Shown: in pieces, positions 13,748 to 20,047 of the stretch
Position numbering within the stretch: the stretch's first letter is position 1
Layout: each line of letters opens with the position of its first letter
Source of the DNA: a virus
Direction: 5' to 3' (one strand)
Virus record (IMG/VR): IMGVR_UViG_3300009537_000229
Coordinates: 1 to 20,160 of that record
Length of the DNA stretch: 20,160 nucleotides
Made by a program: the position numbers and the translations under genes
The notes under the pieces: generated by a model
Seen by the model: only the letters and a program-made list of their open reading frames with translations
Database searches by the model: none
Told to the model about the DNA's origin: nothing

Positions 13748-15502
13748 ATGTCAAAACTATCTGAAATTCTCGCAGCAGCAAAAGCAAAAATTGCAGCAGA
13801 AAAAGAGGCAAAAAACACTGCTGCTAATGCAATTATTGCAACTGCTGTAAAGCAAACAATGCCAGAAGCAGCAGAAATACAGTCTGCTGACTCAATTCAT
13901 TATGGCATTGACCGCTATGGTAATTCTATAGAATGGAATGCAGATCAATGGAAATTCATTCAACTAGTATCACAAGAATTCAAATCCGCAGTATTAATTG
14001 GCGCTGCTGGAACTGGTAAAACAACTACAATGCGAGGTGCAATAGAATCATTGATTCAAAACCGATTTTATCCACCTATGAATGATGAACATAAGCATTT
14101 ACCAGAATCAACTCCTGGCATAGTCTGTATTTCTTATACCCGACGTGCTGTAATGAATCTGAGAAAAGCATTGCCAGAAGATTTGAAATCTAACTGTATT
14201 ACAATTCACAAATTGCTAGAATACCAGCCAGTATTCTATGAAATTTTTGATGAACTTGCTGGCGAATGGAAAAAAACAATGCGATTTGAGCCGGGTCGCA
14301 ATGCAATGAATCACTTGTCAGAAAATATTAAAACAATTATAATTGATGAAAGCAGTATGGTGTCAGTAGATTTATTTCACAAAGTATGGACTGCATTACC
14401 TAATCCAAGCGCAGTGCAATTCATTTTTCTTGGCGACATACAACAACTTCCACCAATTTTTGGCTCTGCAATTCTTGGATTTAAAATGCTGTCATTACCA
14501 TTGGTAGAACTTACCATAGTATACCGACAAGCATTAGAATCTCCTATCATCCGATTTGCGCACAGGATTCTCAGTGGTATACCAGTACCAGAATCAGAAT
14601 TCCCACAATGGAAGTTTCCGAATCAATTAACACTTCACCCATGGAAAAAACGTATCAGTTCTGATTCAGCTATTCTTACAATTGCAGCATTTTTCAAGAA
14701 AGCGTATGATGCTGGCCAATATGATTCAGCAGAAGATATGATTCTAATTCCATTCAATAAAGCATGTGGAACTGATGAACTGAATAAGCACATTGGTAAT
14801 CACATCGCGCGAAAAAAAGGATTAATAACTTATGAAGTAATTGCAGGCTTTGTAAAGCATTACTTCTCTGTAGGAGAAAAAGTATTATTTGAAAAAGAGG
14901 ATGCAGAAATAATTGAGATTCGCCGCAATCCTACATATGCAGGTAAATGGCCGCAACCGCCAAGCACTAGATTAGATTACTGGGGAACTGTGCAAGAATC
15001 TGAATCGAAAGAATCTGAACATCATATCACTGAAAAAGAGCCTAGTGAATCAGAATCAGAACAGGATATTGATGCTTTGCTTGCAGGGATTGCAGCTAAC
15101 GTAGGAGACGATGAAAGGGTTAAAGAAGCATCTCACATAATTACAGTAGAACTTCTAGATTCTGAACGGACAGTAGAATTAAAATCTGCGGCAGAGATTA
15201 ATGCATTGATTATGGCATATGCTCTTACAGTGCATAAATCCCAAGGCTCTGAATGGAGAAAAGTATTTTTAATTCTTCACCAAAGTCATAATACCATGAT
15301 TCAGAGAGAACTATTATATACAGCAGTAACAAGAGCAAGAGAAGAATTGTATGTGATTTGTGAACCAAATCATTTTGAGCAAGGAATTACAGGACAAAGA
15401 ATTAAAGGTAATACATTGCAGGAGAAAGCATCATTCTTCCAAGGTAAATTAGATAATGGAGAGAATGATTTGGTAGCATTAATGAATAATTCACAGGAAT
15501 AG
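13748..15502 (+). CDS. SF1B DNA helicase, RecD/Dda-like
   Basis: The protein should unwind DNA 5' to 3' in phage replication or recombination. Its 584 residues show motif I GAAGTGKT (85-92), motif II IIIDESSM (197-204), motif III GDIQQLPP (229-236) and motif IV IVYRQ (257-261). Motif V is ALTVHKSQGSEW (about 492-503) and motif VI is ELLYTAVTRAREEL (521-534). N-terminal to motif I is a 60-residue alanine/lysine-rich extension. Residues about 416-463 form an acidic serine/glutamate-rich insertion (ESESKESEHH...ESESEQD) between motifs IV and V, which is unusual and may be a flexible linker. The 35-bp upstream gap holds no strong Shine-Dalgarno. Neighbouring nuclease and RecA-like genes fit a replication/recombination set. 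Confidence 0.9.
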   Translation: MSKLSEILAAAKAKIAAEKEAKNTAANAIIATAVKQTMPEAAEIQSADSIHYGIDRYGNSIEWNADQWKFIQLVSQEFKSAVLIGAAGTGKTTTMRGAIESLIQNRFYPPMNDEHKHLPESTPGIVCISYTRRAVMNLRKALPEDLKSNCITIHKLLEYQPVFYEIFDELAGEWKKTMRFEPGRNAMNHLSENIKTIIIDESSMVSVDLFHKVWTALPNPSAVQFIFLGDIQQLPPIFGSAILGFKMLSLPLVELTIVYRQALESPIIRFAHRILSGIPVPESEFPQWKFPNQLTLHPWKKRISSDSAILTIAAFFKKAYDAGQYDSAEDMILIPFNKACGTDELNKHIGNHIARKKGLITYEVIAGFVKHYFSVGEKVLFEKEDAEIIEIRRNPTYAGKWPQPPSTRLDYWGTVQESESKESEHHITEKEPSESESEQDIDALLAGIAANVGDDERVKEASHIITVELLDSERTVELKSAAEINALIMAYALTVHKSQGSEWRKVFLILHQSHNTMIQRELLYTAVTRAREELYVICEPNHFEQGITGQRIKGNTLQEKASFFQGKLDNGENDLVALMNNSQE

Positions 15503-15517
15503 AAAAGGAGCATTAAA

Positions 15518-15805
15518 ATGACTAAACTTAAATTTCTCAGTCTTACTCTTTGCACTTATGGTGTAAATGAAAATCGCTATACAGGTGAACTTTCATTTAT
15601 GAATGAATATGGAGAAATAAAATTAAATCTTGACCCAGATACAAGTGATAAAGTATTAAAAGTAATTTCAAACCAGCTTATATCTTCTGCAAAAACAATC
15701 GGTGCTAATCTTACTACTGCATGCATTGAAGATGTAGTAAAAAATAAAGCACTTGACAGCCCCACCGTCCCAGAGTATGCTGTACCCACTGGCGAAAAAA
15801 TTTAG
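15518..15805 (+). CDS. Small protein after the helicase gene, unknown
   Basis: This 95-residue protein starts MTKLKFLSLTLCTYGVNENR, with AAGGAG 8 bases before the ATG and only 15 bp after the helicase stop. The first 45 residues look like beta strands (YTGELSFMNEYGEIKLNLDP), the next 40 like helix (SDKVLKVISNQLISSAKTIG). No cysteine pair, membrane segment or active-site motif is seen. It may be a helicase partner, but that is a positional guess. Confidence 0.65.
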   Translation: MTKLKFLSLTLCTYGVNENRYTGELSFMNEYGEIKLNLDPDTSDKVLKVISNQLISSAKTIGANLTTACIEDVVKNKALDSPTVPEYAVPTGEKI

Positions 15806-15855
15806 CCGGTATTTTATAACCCTACGCAGTAAAACTAAATAAGGATTTTACAATC

Positions 15856-16527
15856 ATGGCTGAAATCGATACCACTGATAACGCAGTTGTTGATTCTGCA
15901 CCTGAAGCAGAAAAACCGAAACAAATCATCCCTAAATTTGACAATAAGGTAGATCTAAAAGAATACAAGTTTCATTTTAAAAAGGATAACCTTGGAAACA
16001 AACGTGAAACTATCGAACTAAAGCTTCCGAGTCCCTCAGTAGAAGGATTGGTTGCCATTCTAGAAGCAGGCGGAAAAGAACTAGAAATGCTTTTGAAAGC
16101 TGCTGAAGATGTTACTACAGCACAAGCAAGAGCAATTCTTAATGAAAATGAAACAATGACGGCAGCGAATTTCCCAATTGAACAATGCACTTGGGAATTC
16201 ATTGCAAACATGCCGGAGTCTGAAAAGCGTGGACGTGGTATTGCAAAAGAAGTATGGGAAGATTTTGCTATTGACTATATGGCAGTAATGCCTGGGGTCA
16301 CGGGTAAATCTGATGAACAAGTATCTTTGGCAGCAAAGCTGTTCTTGAATAAGTTCCAGTCAGTGAAAACAAATAAAGCAGTGATTAAAAAACTGAAAGA
16401 ACAGCTTACAATTTATACGAATGGAAGTCCTAACGCAGAGAATTTCTACGATTGCATCAAGTTTCTTGATGAAAAAGCTGATACTCTGCTCGCTGCGGAT
16501 GAAGCAGCACTGCTCGCTAATTTGTAA
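15856..16527 (+). CDS. Conserved phage protein, unknown (223 aa)
   Basis: AAGGA precedes the ATG (TTTTACAATCATGGC). The N-terminal 25 residues are acidic and disordered. The core begins EYKFHFKKDNLGNKRETIEL and continues with LPSPSVEGLVAIL. The rest is helical, with FIANMPESEKRGRGIAKEVW, then YMAVMPGVTGKS. The end is NFYDCIKFLDEKADTLLAAD and EAALLANL. I recognise this pattern as a conserved family of tailed-phage proteins in DNA-metabolism regions; no function is known to me. It is the last gene before the terminator at 16638-16683, so it closes the transcript that contains the helicase. A recombination or single-strand-binding accessory role is only an inference. Confidence 0.75.
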   Translation: MAEIDTTDNAVVDSAPEAEKPKQIIPKFDNKVDLKEYKFHFKKDNLGNKRETIELKLPSPSVEGLVAILEAGGKELEMLLKAAEDVTTAQARAILNENETMTAANFPIEQCTWEFIANMPESEKRGRGIAKEVWEDFAIDYMAVMPGVTGKSDEQVSLAAKLFLNKFQSVKTNKAVIKKLKEQLTIYTNGSPNAENFYDCIKFLDEKADTLLAADEAALLANL

Positions 16528-16563
16528 GAATTGAGCGCAGGAAATAGTGGATAATTGTATGCA

Positions 16564-16590
16564 GCCGGGTAACTCCACTTAAGCCCCGGC
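16564..16590 (+). other. Hairpin after the 223-residue gene
   Basis: GCCGGG (16564-16569) pairs with CCCGGC (16585-16590), with a 15-base loop. It lies upstream of the terminator at 16638 and could stabilise the 3' end of the transcript. No T-run follows it. Confidence 0.4.
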
Positions 16591-16637
16591 ATTACTTTCA
16601 ACTTCATACTTTCACGCTGCTCCACTTGTAAGCAAGT

Positions 16638-16683
16638 CCACGGGAAATTCATTTTTAATATTGCATTTCCCGTGGCATTTTTT
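16638..16683 (+). terminator. Intrinsic terminator after the 223-residue gene
   Basis: CCACGGGAAAT (16638-16648) pairs fully with ATTTCCCGTGG (16665-16675). Two bases later comes TTTTTT (16678-16683). The loop is AT-rich. The next gene starts only 17 bp after the T-run. Confidence 0.85.
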
Positions 16684-16699
16684 CTAGTCTCTCTAATTG

Positions 16700-16948
16700 A
16701 TGGCATACCCACCAAGTAAATATCTTCCAATATGGAACCAATTAAAAGCAAAGAAGATTTGCAAGATCACCGCCCCCATAATTTACCATAAAACAATTAT
16801 AAAAATGGTAAAAAATAAACGGGACGATGATCTTGCATATCGTTTTGAGCTTGCAGAATTAGGTCTTACACATGAGATTAAAACTGTAGTGGATGGTACT
16901 GTAATTACATTCATTCTGAAAAAGCGAGCTACATTAAATGGACTATAA
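16700..16948 (+). CDS. Conserved small phage protein, unknown (82 aa)
   Basis: The ATG at 16700 is preferred over an adjacent in-frame TTG (16697). No Shine-Dalgarno is visible, and the start lies 17 bp after the terminator T-run, which is odd. The 82 residues begin MAYPPSKYLPIWNQLKAKKI. They contain the pattern 'YPPSKY-x-x-IW-x-x-LK ... TIIK-x-V-x-K-x(2)-DD-x-(A/G)-(Y/F)-x-F', which I associate with a small conserved phage protein family of unknown role. The C-terminal half (HEIKTVVDGTVITFILKKRA) is beta-like. It overlaps the next gene by 11 bp in another frame. Confidence 0.65.
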   Translation: MAYPPSKYLPIWNQLKAKKICKITAPIIYHKTIIKMVKNKRDDDLAYRFELAELGLTHEIKTVVDGTVITFILKKRATLNGL

Positions 16949-17132
16949 AAGTAAACAACATCGTAGTAACTCCAACACTACAGCAAAGTATGTGGAGAAA
17001 TTAGTATGCCTTTTTATAGTACCCCCAATTGTTGGGGTAACAATTGCAATTGCATTTAATGCATTCTGGATTGGAATCATAGTTGGTGTTTGCATACTCA
17101 TCGCAATGACAAATCTTGGAGCAGAAAAATGA
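16938..17132 (+). CDS. Small two-helix membrane protein
   Basis: This is a 64-residue protein with a basic start (MDYKSKQHRSNSNTTAKYVE). Two hydrophobic segments follow at about residues 22-40 (LVCLFIVPPIVGVTIAIAF) and 43-58 (FWIGIIVGVCILIAMT). A short polar end follows. It begins within the end of the previous gene and ends in an ATGA overlap with the next membrane protein gene, so the two are likely co-translated. Size and topology are compatible with a holin or a small inner-membrane effector. No endolysin gene lies nearby in the window, so the holin reading is only a possibility. Confidence 0.6.
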   Translation: MDYKSKQHRSNSNTTAKYVEKLVCLFIVPPIVGVTIAIAFNAFWIGIIVGVCILIAMTNLGAEK

Positions 17133-17356
17133 CTGAATTTAATTGGCACATATTAAGTATCTTTATTTCCGGCGTATTACTTGGTATATATCTTGGCACT
17201 GTTATTACAGATAAACTATACCAAAAACATGCAGAAGAAATAAAATCATACTATAGATTTATAGAAAAAGAAACGGTGTCTCTAATTACAAATCTTAAAA
17301 AAGAATTAGAACAAGAAAAACAGTTAAACAAAATCACACAAACACGCACAAAATAA
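17129..17356 (+). CDS. Single-pass membrane protein with a coiled-coil tail
   Basis: The start chosen is the ATG at 17129, overlapping the upstream stop as ATGA, with GGAG 9 bases upstream; an earlier ATG at 17090 lies deep inside the previous gene and is less likely. The 75 residues begin MTEFNWHILSIFISGVLLGI. A transmembrane helix covers about residues 6-25. Residues 30-70 are charged and helical (YQKHAEEIKSYYRFIEKETV and LKKELEQEKQLNKI) with coiled-coil character. The layout resembles an Rz-type spanin, but the protein is shorter than usual, so this is a weak alternative. Confidence 0.6.
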   Translation: MTEFNWHILSIFISGVLLGIYLGTVITDKLYQKHAEEIKSYYRFIEKETVSLITNLKKELEQEKQLNKITQTRTK

Positions 17357-17375
17357 GACAAGGCAGGTATAAACT

Positions 17376-17639
17376 ATGTCATTACTTTCACCGCAAGAAA
17401 TTCAGATGAAAATCGCAGAACTACAAGATTGTATCTTGAAAGCGCACCCACGTATGCCAATGCTGCTGCGTGAAATTCATACTGTGCTAAAAAATGATCC
17501 AGATAATGTTGCTTTACTTTCTGAAGAAGATATTGGAATTTTAGTGCAAGGTTTGATGAAACAGACAGACACTGAAATTGCTACCAATACTTTGAAAAAG
17601 AAAGTTAAGCTGAAAGATGTTGGACTGATGGATTTGTAA
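17376..17639 (+). CDS. Small helical protein, unknown (87 aa)
   Basis: The protein begins MSLLSPQEIQMKIAELQDCI. It is nearly all helical, with PRMPMLLREIHTVLKNDPDN and LSEEDIGILVQGLMKQTDTE, and ends in a lysine-rich stretch, KKKVKLKDVGLMDL. AAGGCAGG lies upstream, and the start has an AAACTATG context shared with the genes at 17655 and 19078. No membrane segment or cysteine motif is present. I do not recognise a function. Confidence 0.65.
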   Translation: MSLLSPQEIQMKIAELQDCILKAHPRMPMLLREIHTVLKNDPDNVALLSEEDIGILVQGLMKQTDTEIATNTLKKKVKLKDVGLMDL

Positions 17640-17654
17640 AAGGAGATTAAAACT

Positions 17655-17864
17655 ATGGAAGATTACTACTGGGCAAAATACAAAGATACCCAAGAACTTA
17701 CAATAATACTGCACGATCATACAACTAACGAATACGGAGATTTAAAAGAGGATAGATGGCTTAGTAAAGATGATCTTGCTAACTTATACAATGAGATTCA
17801 ACTCATTCCTAAGCCAGAAGAAATACAAAAACTTCAAAATGAATCCGGCAGAATTACAGACTGA
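17655..17864 (+). CDS. Small acidic protein, unknown (69 aa)
   Basis: AAAGGAG precedes the ATG (AAACTATG context) and the gene follows the previous one by 15 bp. The 69 residues begin MEDYYWAKYKDTQELTIILH. They are acidic, with a beta-like first half and a helical second half (SKDDLANLYNEIQLIPKPEE). The gene overlaps the start of the next frame by 26 bp if the ATG at 17839 is used. No known motif is seen. Confidence 0.65.
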   Translation: MEDYYWAKYKDTQELTIILHDHTTNEYGDLKEDRWLSKDDLANLYNEIQLIPKPEEIQKLQNESGRITD

Positions 17865-18273
17865 GATGCAAGCAGAACCTTTTCCACTATCTCACTTTCT
17901 TTATCTCTATGAGATTGGAAAGTCCCATGCAGTATATTGCAGATACATGCAAGGCGCAAAATTACTTGCAGCTTGGCTGAAACCGATAGTCACATCGCAG
18001 CAATACCAACCCTGCCTCATTCCGAAACTGTTCCATTCATACGAAATGCAAGAACTTGCCTCAATACTAAAAATTCCCCAATATGCAATCTATCAAGAGT
18101 ATGTAAAAAACCCATGGATATTCGACTTAAACAGTTATCATACAGTAGCAGACTTACCTTACATTCTTGTCCAAGAAAGTACCAGCTGTATAAACTCTCA
18201 AGCAAAGAAAATACTGATGATGAAGAAGATTCAAGCAGTGAATCAGTTACATTTGCCTTTGGACATGCCGTAG
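17839..18273 (+). CDS. Possible protein overlapping the nuclease gene out of frame
   Basis: This frame encodes 144 residues from the ATG at 17839 (MNPAELQTEMQAEPFPLSHF), or 135 from the ATG at 17866. Neither has a strong Shine-Dalgarno. It fills the stretch 17865-18113 that otherwise has no gene: the nuclease frame there gives an improbable, basic, cysteine-rich sequence. Its middle looks like an ordinary soluble protein (MQGAKLLAAWLKPIVTSQQY; MQELASILKIPQYAIYQEYV). It then runs 160 bp into the nuclease gene in another frame before stopping. No function is recognised. Either this is a true overlap, or the last part is a spurious tail of a gene whose stop was lost. Confidence 0.5.
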   Translation: MNPAELQTEMQAEPFPLSHFLYLYEIGKSHAVYCRYMQGAKLLAAWLKPIVTSQQYQPCLIPKLFHSYEMQELASILKIPQYAIYQEYVKNPWIFDLNSYHTVADLPYILVQESTSCINSQAKKILMMKKIQAVNQLHLPLDMP

Positions 18274-19058
18274 GCACAGGAATCCAAGAATTACTGGTAC
18301 ATGGAAATATAGAAAAAGCAATATACCAAGCTTTTCTTGCTTGGAAAGCAGACTTTCTTGCAGATAATTCTAAACAAAATAAATCATTCTGGATTGCAGC
18401 CGCAGCAATTAAAAAATTCGAAAGTCTGCTTCAGAATGGATTTCTTAGCGGCTGGGATTTATATACTTATAATGGCAAACCTGCCACAGAACTTTCATTT
18501 ATAATTACTTTTCCTGATGGTTTTACATACAAAGGATTTGTAGATGCAGTATTAGTAAATCAAGAATCCGGTGCTGTAATGGTGTTGGAATGTAAAACTA
18601 CAGGCATGAGCTATGTAAGTGCTGCTACATACAAAAATAGCGCACAGGCATTAGGATATTCTATTGTATTGGATAGTTTGTTTCCAAATCTTTCTCATTA
18701 TAAAGTAAAATATCTAATTTATAAAACTAAGGCACTAGATTTTGAAGTAATGGATTTTGAAAAAGACTATCTGTCAAGAGCATTGTGGATTCGAGAAATA
18801 CTGTTAGACATTGAAATGCTTAAATTGTATGACAATGCAAGTATCTATCCAATGCATGGGGAGTCTTGCTTTTCTTTCTATAGAGAATGCGAGTATCTTG
18901 GACTATGTACTTTGTCTACGGAAAAACTTACAAATCCATTAACTGAAAGCATAGTTGAACAAATTCAGAAAAGCACTGAATCAGATTTTGAAATCAAGCT
19001 TGGATTGAATGATCTCATATTGAGTCAGCTAGACAAAGAAATTCTTGCCATACAATAG
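18114..19058 (+). CDS. PD-(D/E)XK exonuclease, Cas4/RecB-like, with Fe-S cysteines
   Basis: The start is placed at the ATG at 18114 (MDIRLKQLSYSSRLTLHSCP), because the LSYSS-x-x-TLH-x-CPRKY segment is the usual start of this family; upstream in-frame sequence looks noncoding. In the 314 residues, H51 lies in FGHAVGTGIQ and D144 in GFVDAV. E159 and K161 form LECKTT, and Q178/Y182 form the QALGY motif of RecB-type nucleases. C19, C252, C259 and C265 (CFSFYREC-x(5)-C) fit the four-cysteine iron-sulfur pattern of Cas4 and AddB. It should be a single-strand DNA exonuclease acting in recombination or replication with the helicase and RecA-like genes. No Cas1 or repeats are near. Confidence 0.88.
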   Translation: MDIRLKQLSYSSRLTLHSCPRKYQLYKLSSKENTDDEEDSSSESVTFAFGHAVGTGIQELLVHGNIEKAIYQAFLAWKADFLADNSKQNKSFWIAAAAIKKFESLLQNGFLSGWDLYTYNGKPATELSFIITFPDGFTYKGFVDAVLVNQESGAVMVLECKTTGMSYVSAATYKNSAQALGYSIVLDSLFPNLSHYKVKYLIYKTKALDFEVMDFEKDYLSRALWIREILLDIEMLKLYDNASIYPMHGESCFSFYRECEYLGLCTLSTEKLTNPLTESIVEQIQKSTESDFEIKLGLNDLILSQLDKEILAIQ

Positions 19059-19077
19059 AAAGCAAAGGAATTAAACT

Positions 19078-19314
19078 ATGGCTATGTCATTGTATGATGA
19101 ATATTTTGACGATCCTAATGATAATCTCAATGCAGATATTCAGTCAGAAAAGCACTGTAAATACTGTGGTAAAGGAAATTTACACTGGGAAGATGATAAT
19201 GGAAAATGGGTATTGACCGATTCTAAAACAAACGAAATTCACAGATGCAAAGAATATGAAAAGAAATTACACACAACAATAGATAACTTTCTTAACAGGA
19301 AAATATTTAAATAA
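19078..19314 (+). CDS. Small zinc-ribbon protein
   Basis: AAAGGAA precedes the ATG (AAACTATG context). The 78 residues begin MAMSLYDEYFDDPNDNLNAD. A likely metal site follows: HCKYCGKGNLHWED (C27, C30, H36) and later NEIHRCKEY (H55, C57). The pattern CKYCG-x(2)-(L/N)LHWE ... WVL-x(6)-HRC is common in small phage proteins of unknown function. An acidic N-terminal tail and a basic C-terminal helix flank the site. It may help assemble a protein-DNA complex with the nuclease, but this is inferred from neighbourhood only. Confidence 0.7.
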   Translation: MAMSLYDEYFDDPNDNLNADIQSEKHCKYCGKGNLHWEDDNGKWVLTDSKTNEIHRCKEYEKKLHTTIDNFLNRKIFK

Positions 19315-19326
19315 GAGAGAGAGAGA
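19315..19326 (+). repeat. (GA)6 tract in the position of a ribosome binding site
   Basis: GAGAGAGAGAGA starts right after the TAA of the zinc-ribbon gene and is followed by AAGAA and then the ATG at 19332. The only purine-rich Shine-Dalgarno candidate for that gene is this dinucleotide repeat. Changes in its length would change the spacing. Confidence 0.8.
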
Positions 19327-19331
19327 AAGAA

Positions 19332-19505
19332 ATGACATACAATTTAACTTATGAAGATGTAATACAGCTTATAAAACAAGGTTTTAATCTTTCCAGCGAA
19401 GGCTATAATGGAGAATATAGTAATTATACAGATGATGAATTATGGAATGATTTTAGACGCGTGGCTGATGAATATCTTGTTGAAAAAGGTTTACCAATAG
19501 TATGA
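19332..19505 (+). CDS. Small acidic protein, unknown (57 aa)
   Basis: This short frame begins MTYNLTYEDVIQLIKQGFNL and ends DEYLVEKGLPIV. It is acidic, aromatic and probably helical, with no metal or membrane motif. It lies between the zinc-ribbon gene and the RecA-like gene and overlaps the latter by ATGA, so it is probably real and co-translated. Its ribosome site is the GA repeat noted at 19315-19326. Confidence 0.65.
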   Translation: MTYNLTYEDVIQLIKQGFNLSSEGYNGEYSNYTDDELWNDFRRVADEYLVEKGLPIV

Positions 19506-20047
19506 AACTCACAGACAAAGCCCCCAGTGCCACACATCGCGTGCTAATCTATGGCGCACCTAAGTCTGGAAAAACTCAACTTGTAGGTGAGCTATCTTCG
19601 AAATATAAGCTATTGTATTTCGACTTGGAGAATGGCTATGCCACATTACTTAAGCTACCGAAGGCTAGTCAGGAAAACATCGAACTTATATCCTTACCAG
19701 ATAGCAAAACTTTCCCCATTGCAATTGAGACGATGCTCAAAGTCATTACTGGTAATAAAGTTTCAATATGCCAGCAGCATGGAAAGGTTAGTTGCCCTCT
19801 GTGCAGAAAAGAATCTGGACCCGAAACAGAAGTCTGCCTTGCAGAAATGGATAATGAATGGATTGTAGTAATAGATTCACTCACTCAGCTTACAAATAGC
19901 GCAATTGCATTCATTACAAAAACACAACCAGAAGATTATAAGATGCAATTCGATGACTGGGGAAATTTAAAAGCAGTTGTAGAAAAATTTCTAAGTCAGG
20001 TTCAGGACAACTTGTATCAGTTACAGATAATACGGGATTTGACATGA
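19502..20047 (+). CDS. RecA/Sak4-like phage ATPase, short form
   Basis: Phage proteins of this AAA/RecA-like family help load recombinases or act as single-strand annealing partners. The 181 residues carry Walker A GAPKSGKT (18-25), a Walker B-like IVVIDS (121-126) and, between them, a small metal-binding insertion (C90, H93, C98, C101 in CQQHGKVSCPLC), all typical of Sak4-like ATPases. As I recall, members are usually longer, with a further core after the VVEKFLSQVQ helix; this one ends about 20 residues after that helix with a sequence unlike the family, so it appears truncated. The next gene starts in an ATGA overlap. The start also overlaps its upstream neighbour by ATGA. Confidence 0.75.
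   Translation: MKLTDKAPSATHRVLIYGAPKSGKTQLVGELSSKYKLLYFDLENGYATLLKLPKASQENIELISLPDSKTFPIAIETMLKVITGNKVSICQQHGKVSCPLCRKESGPETEVCLAEMDNEWIVVIDSLTQLTNSAIAFITKTQPEDYKMQFDDWGNLKAVVEKFLSQVQDNLYQLQIIRDLT

Noticed and set aside
17937-18113. N-terminal extension of the nuclease in the same frame
   Set aside because: The sequence is basic, cysteine-rich and unlike the family, while the family start motif follows the ATG at 18114.
18114-19058. CRISPR Cas4 as part of an adaptation module
   Set aside because: No Cas1, Cas2 or repeat array is nearby, and phages often carry such RecB/Cas4-type nucleases for recombination.
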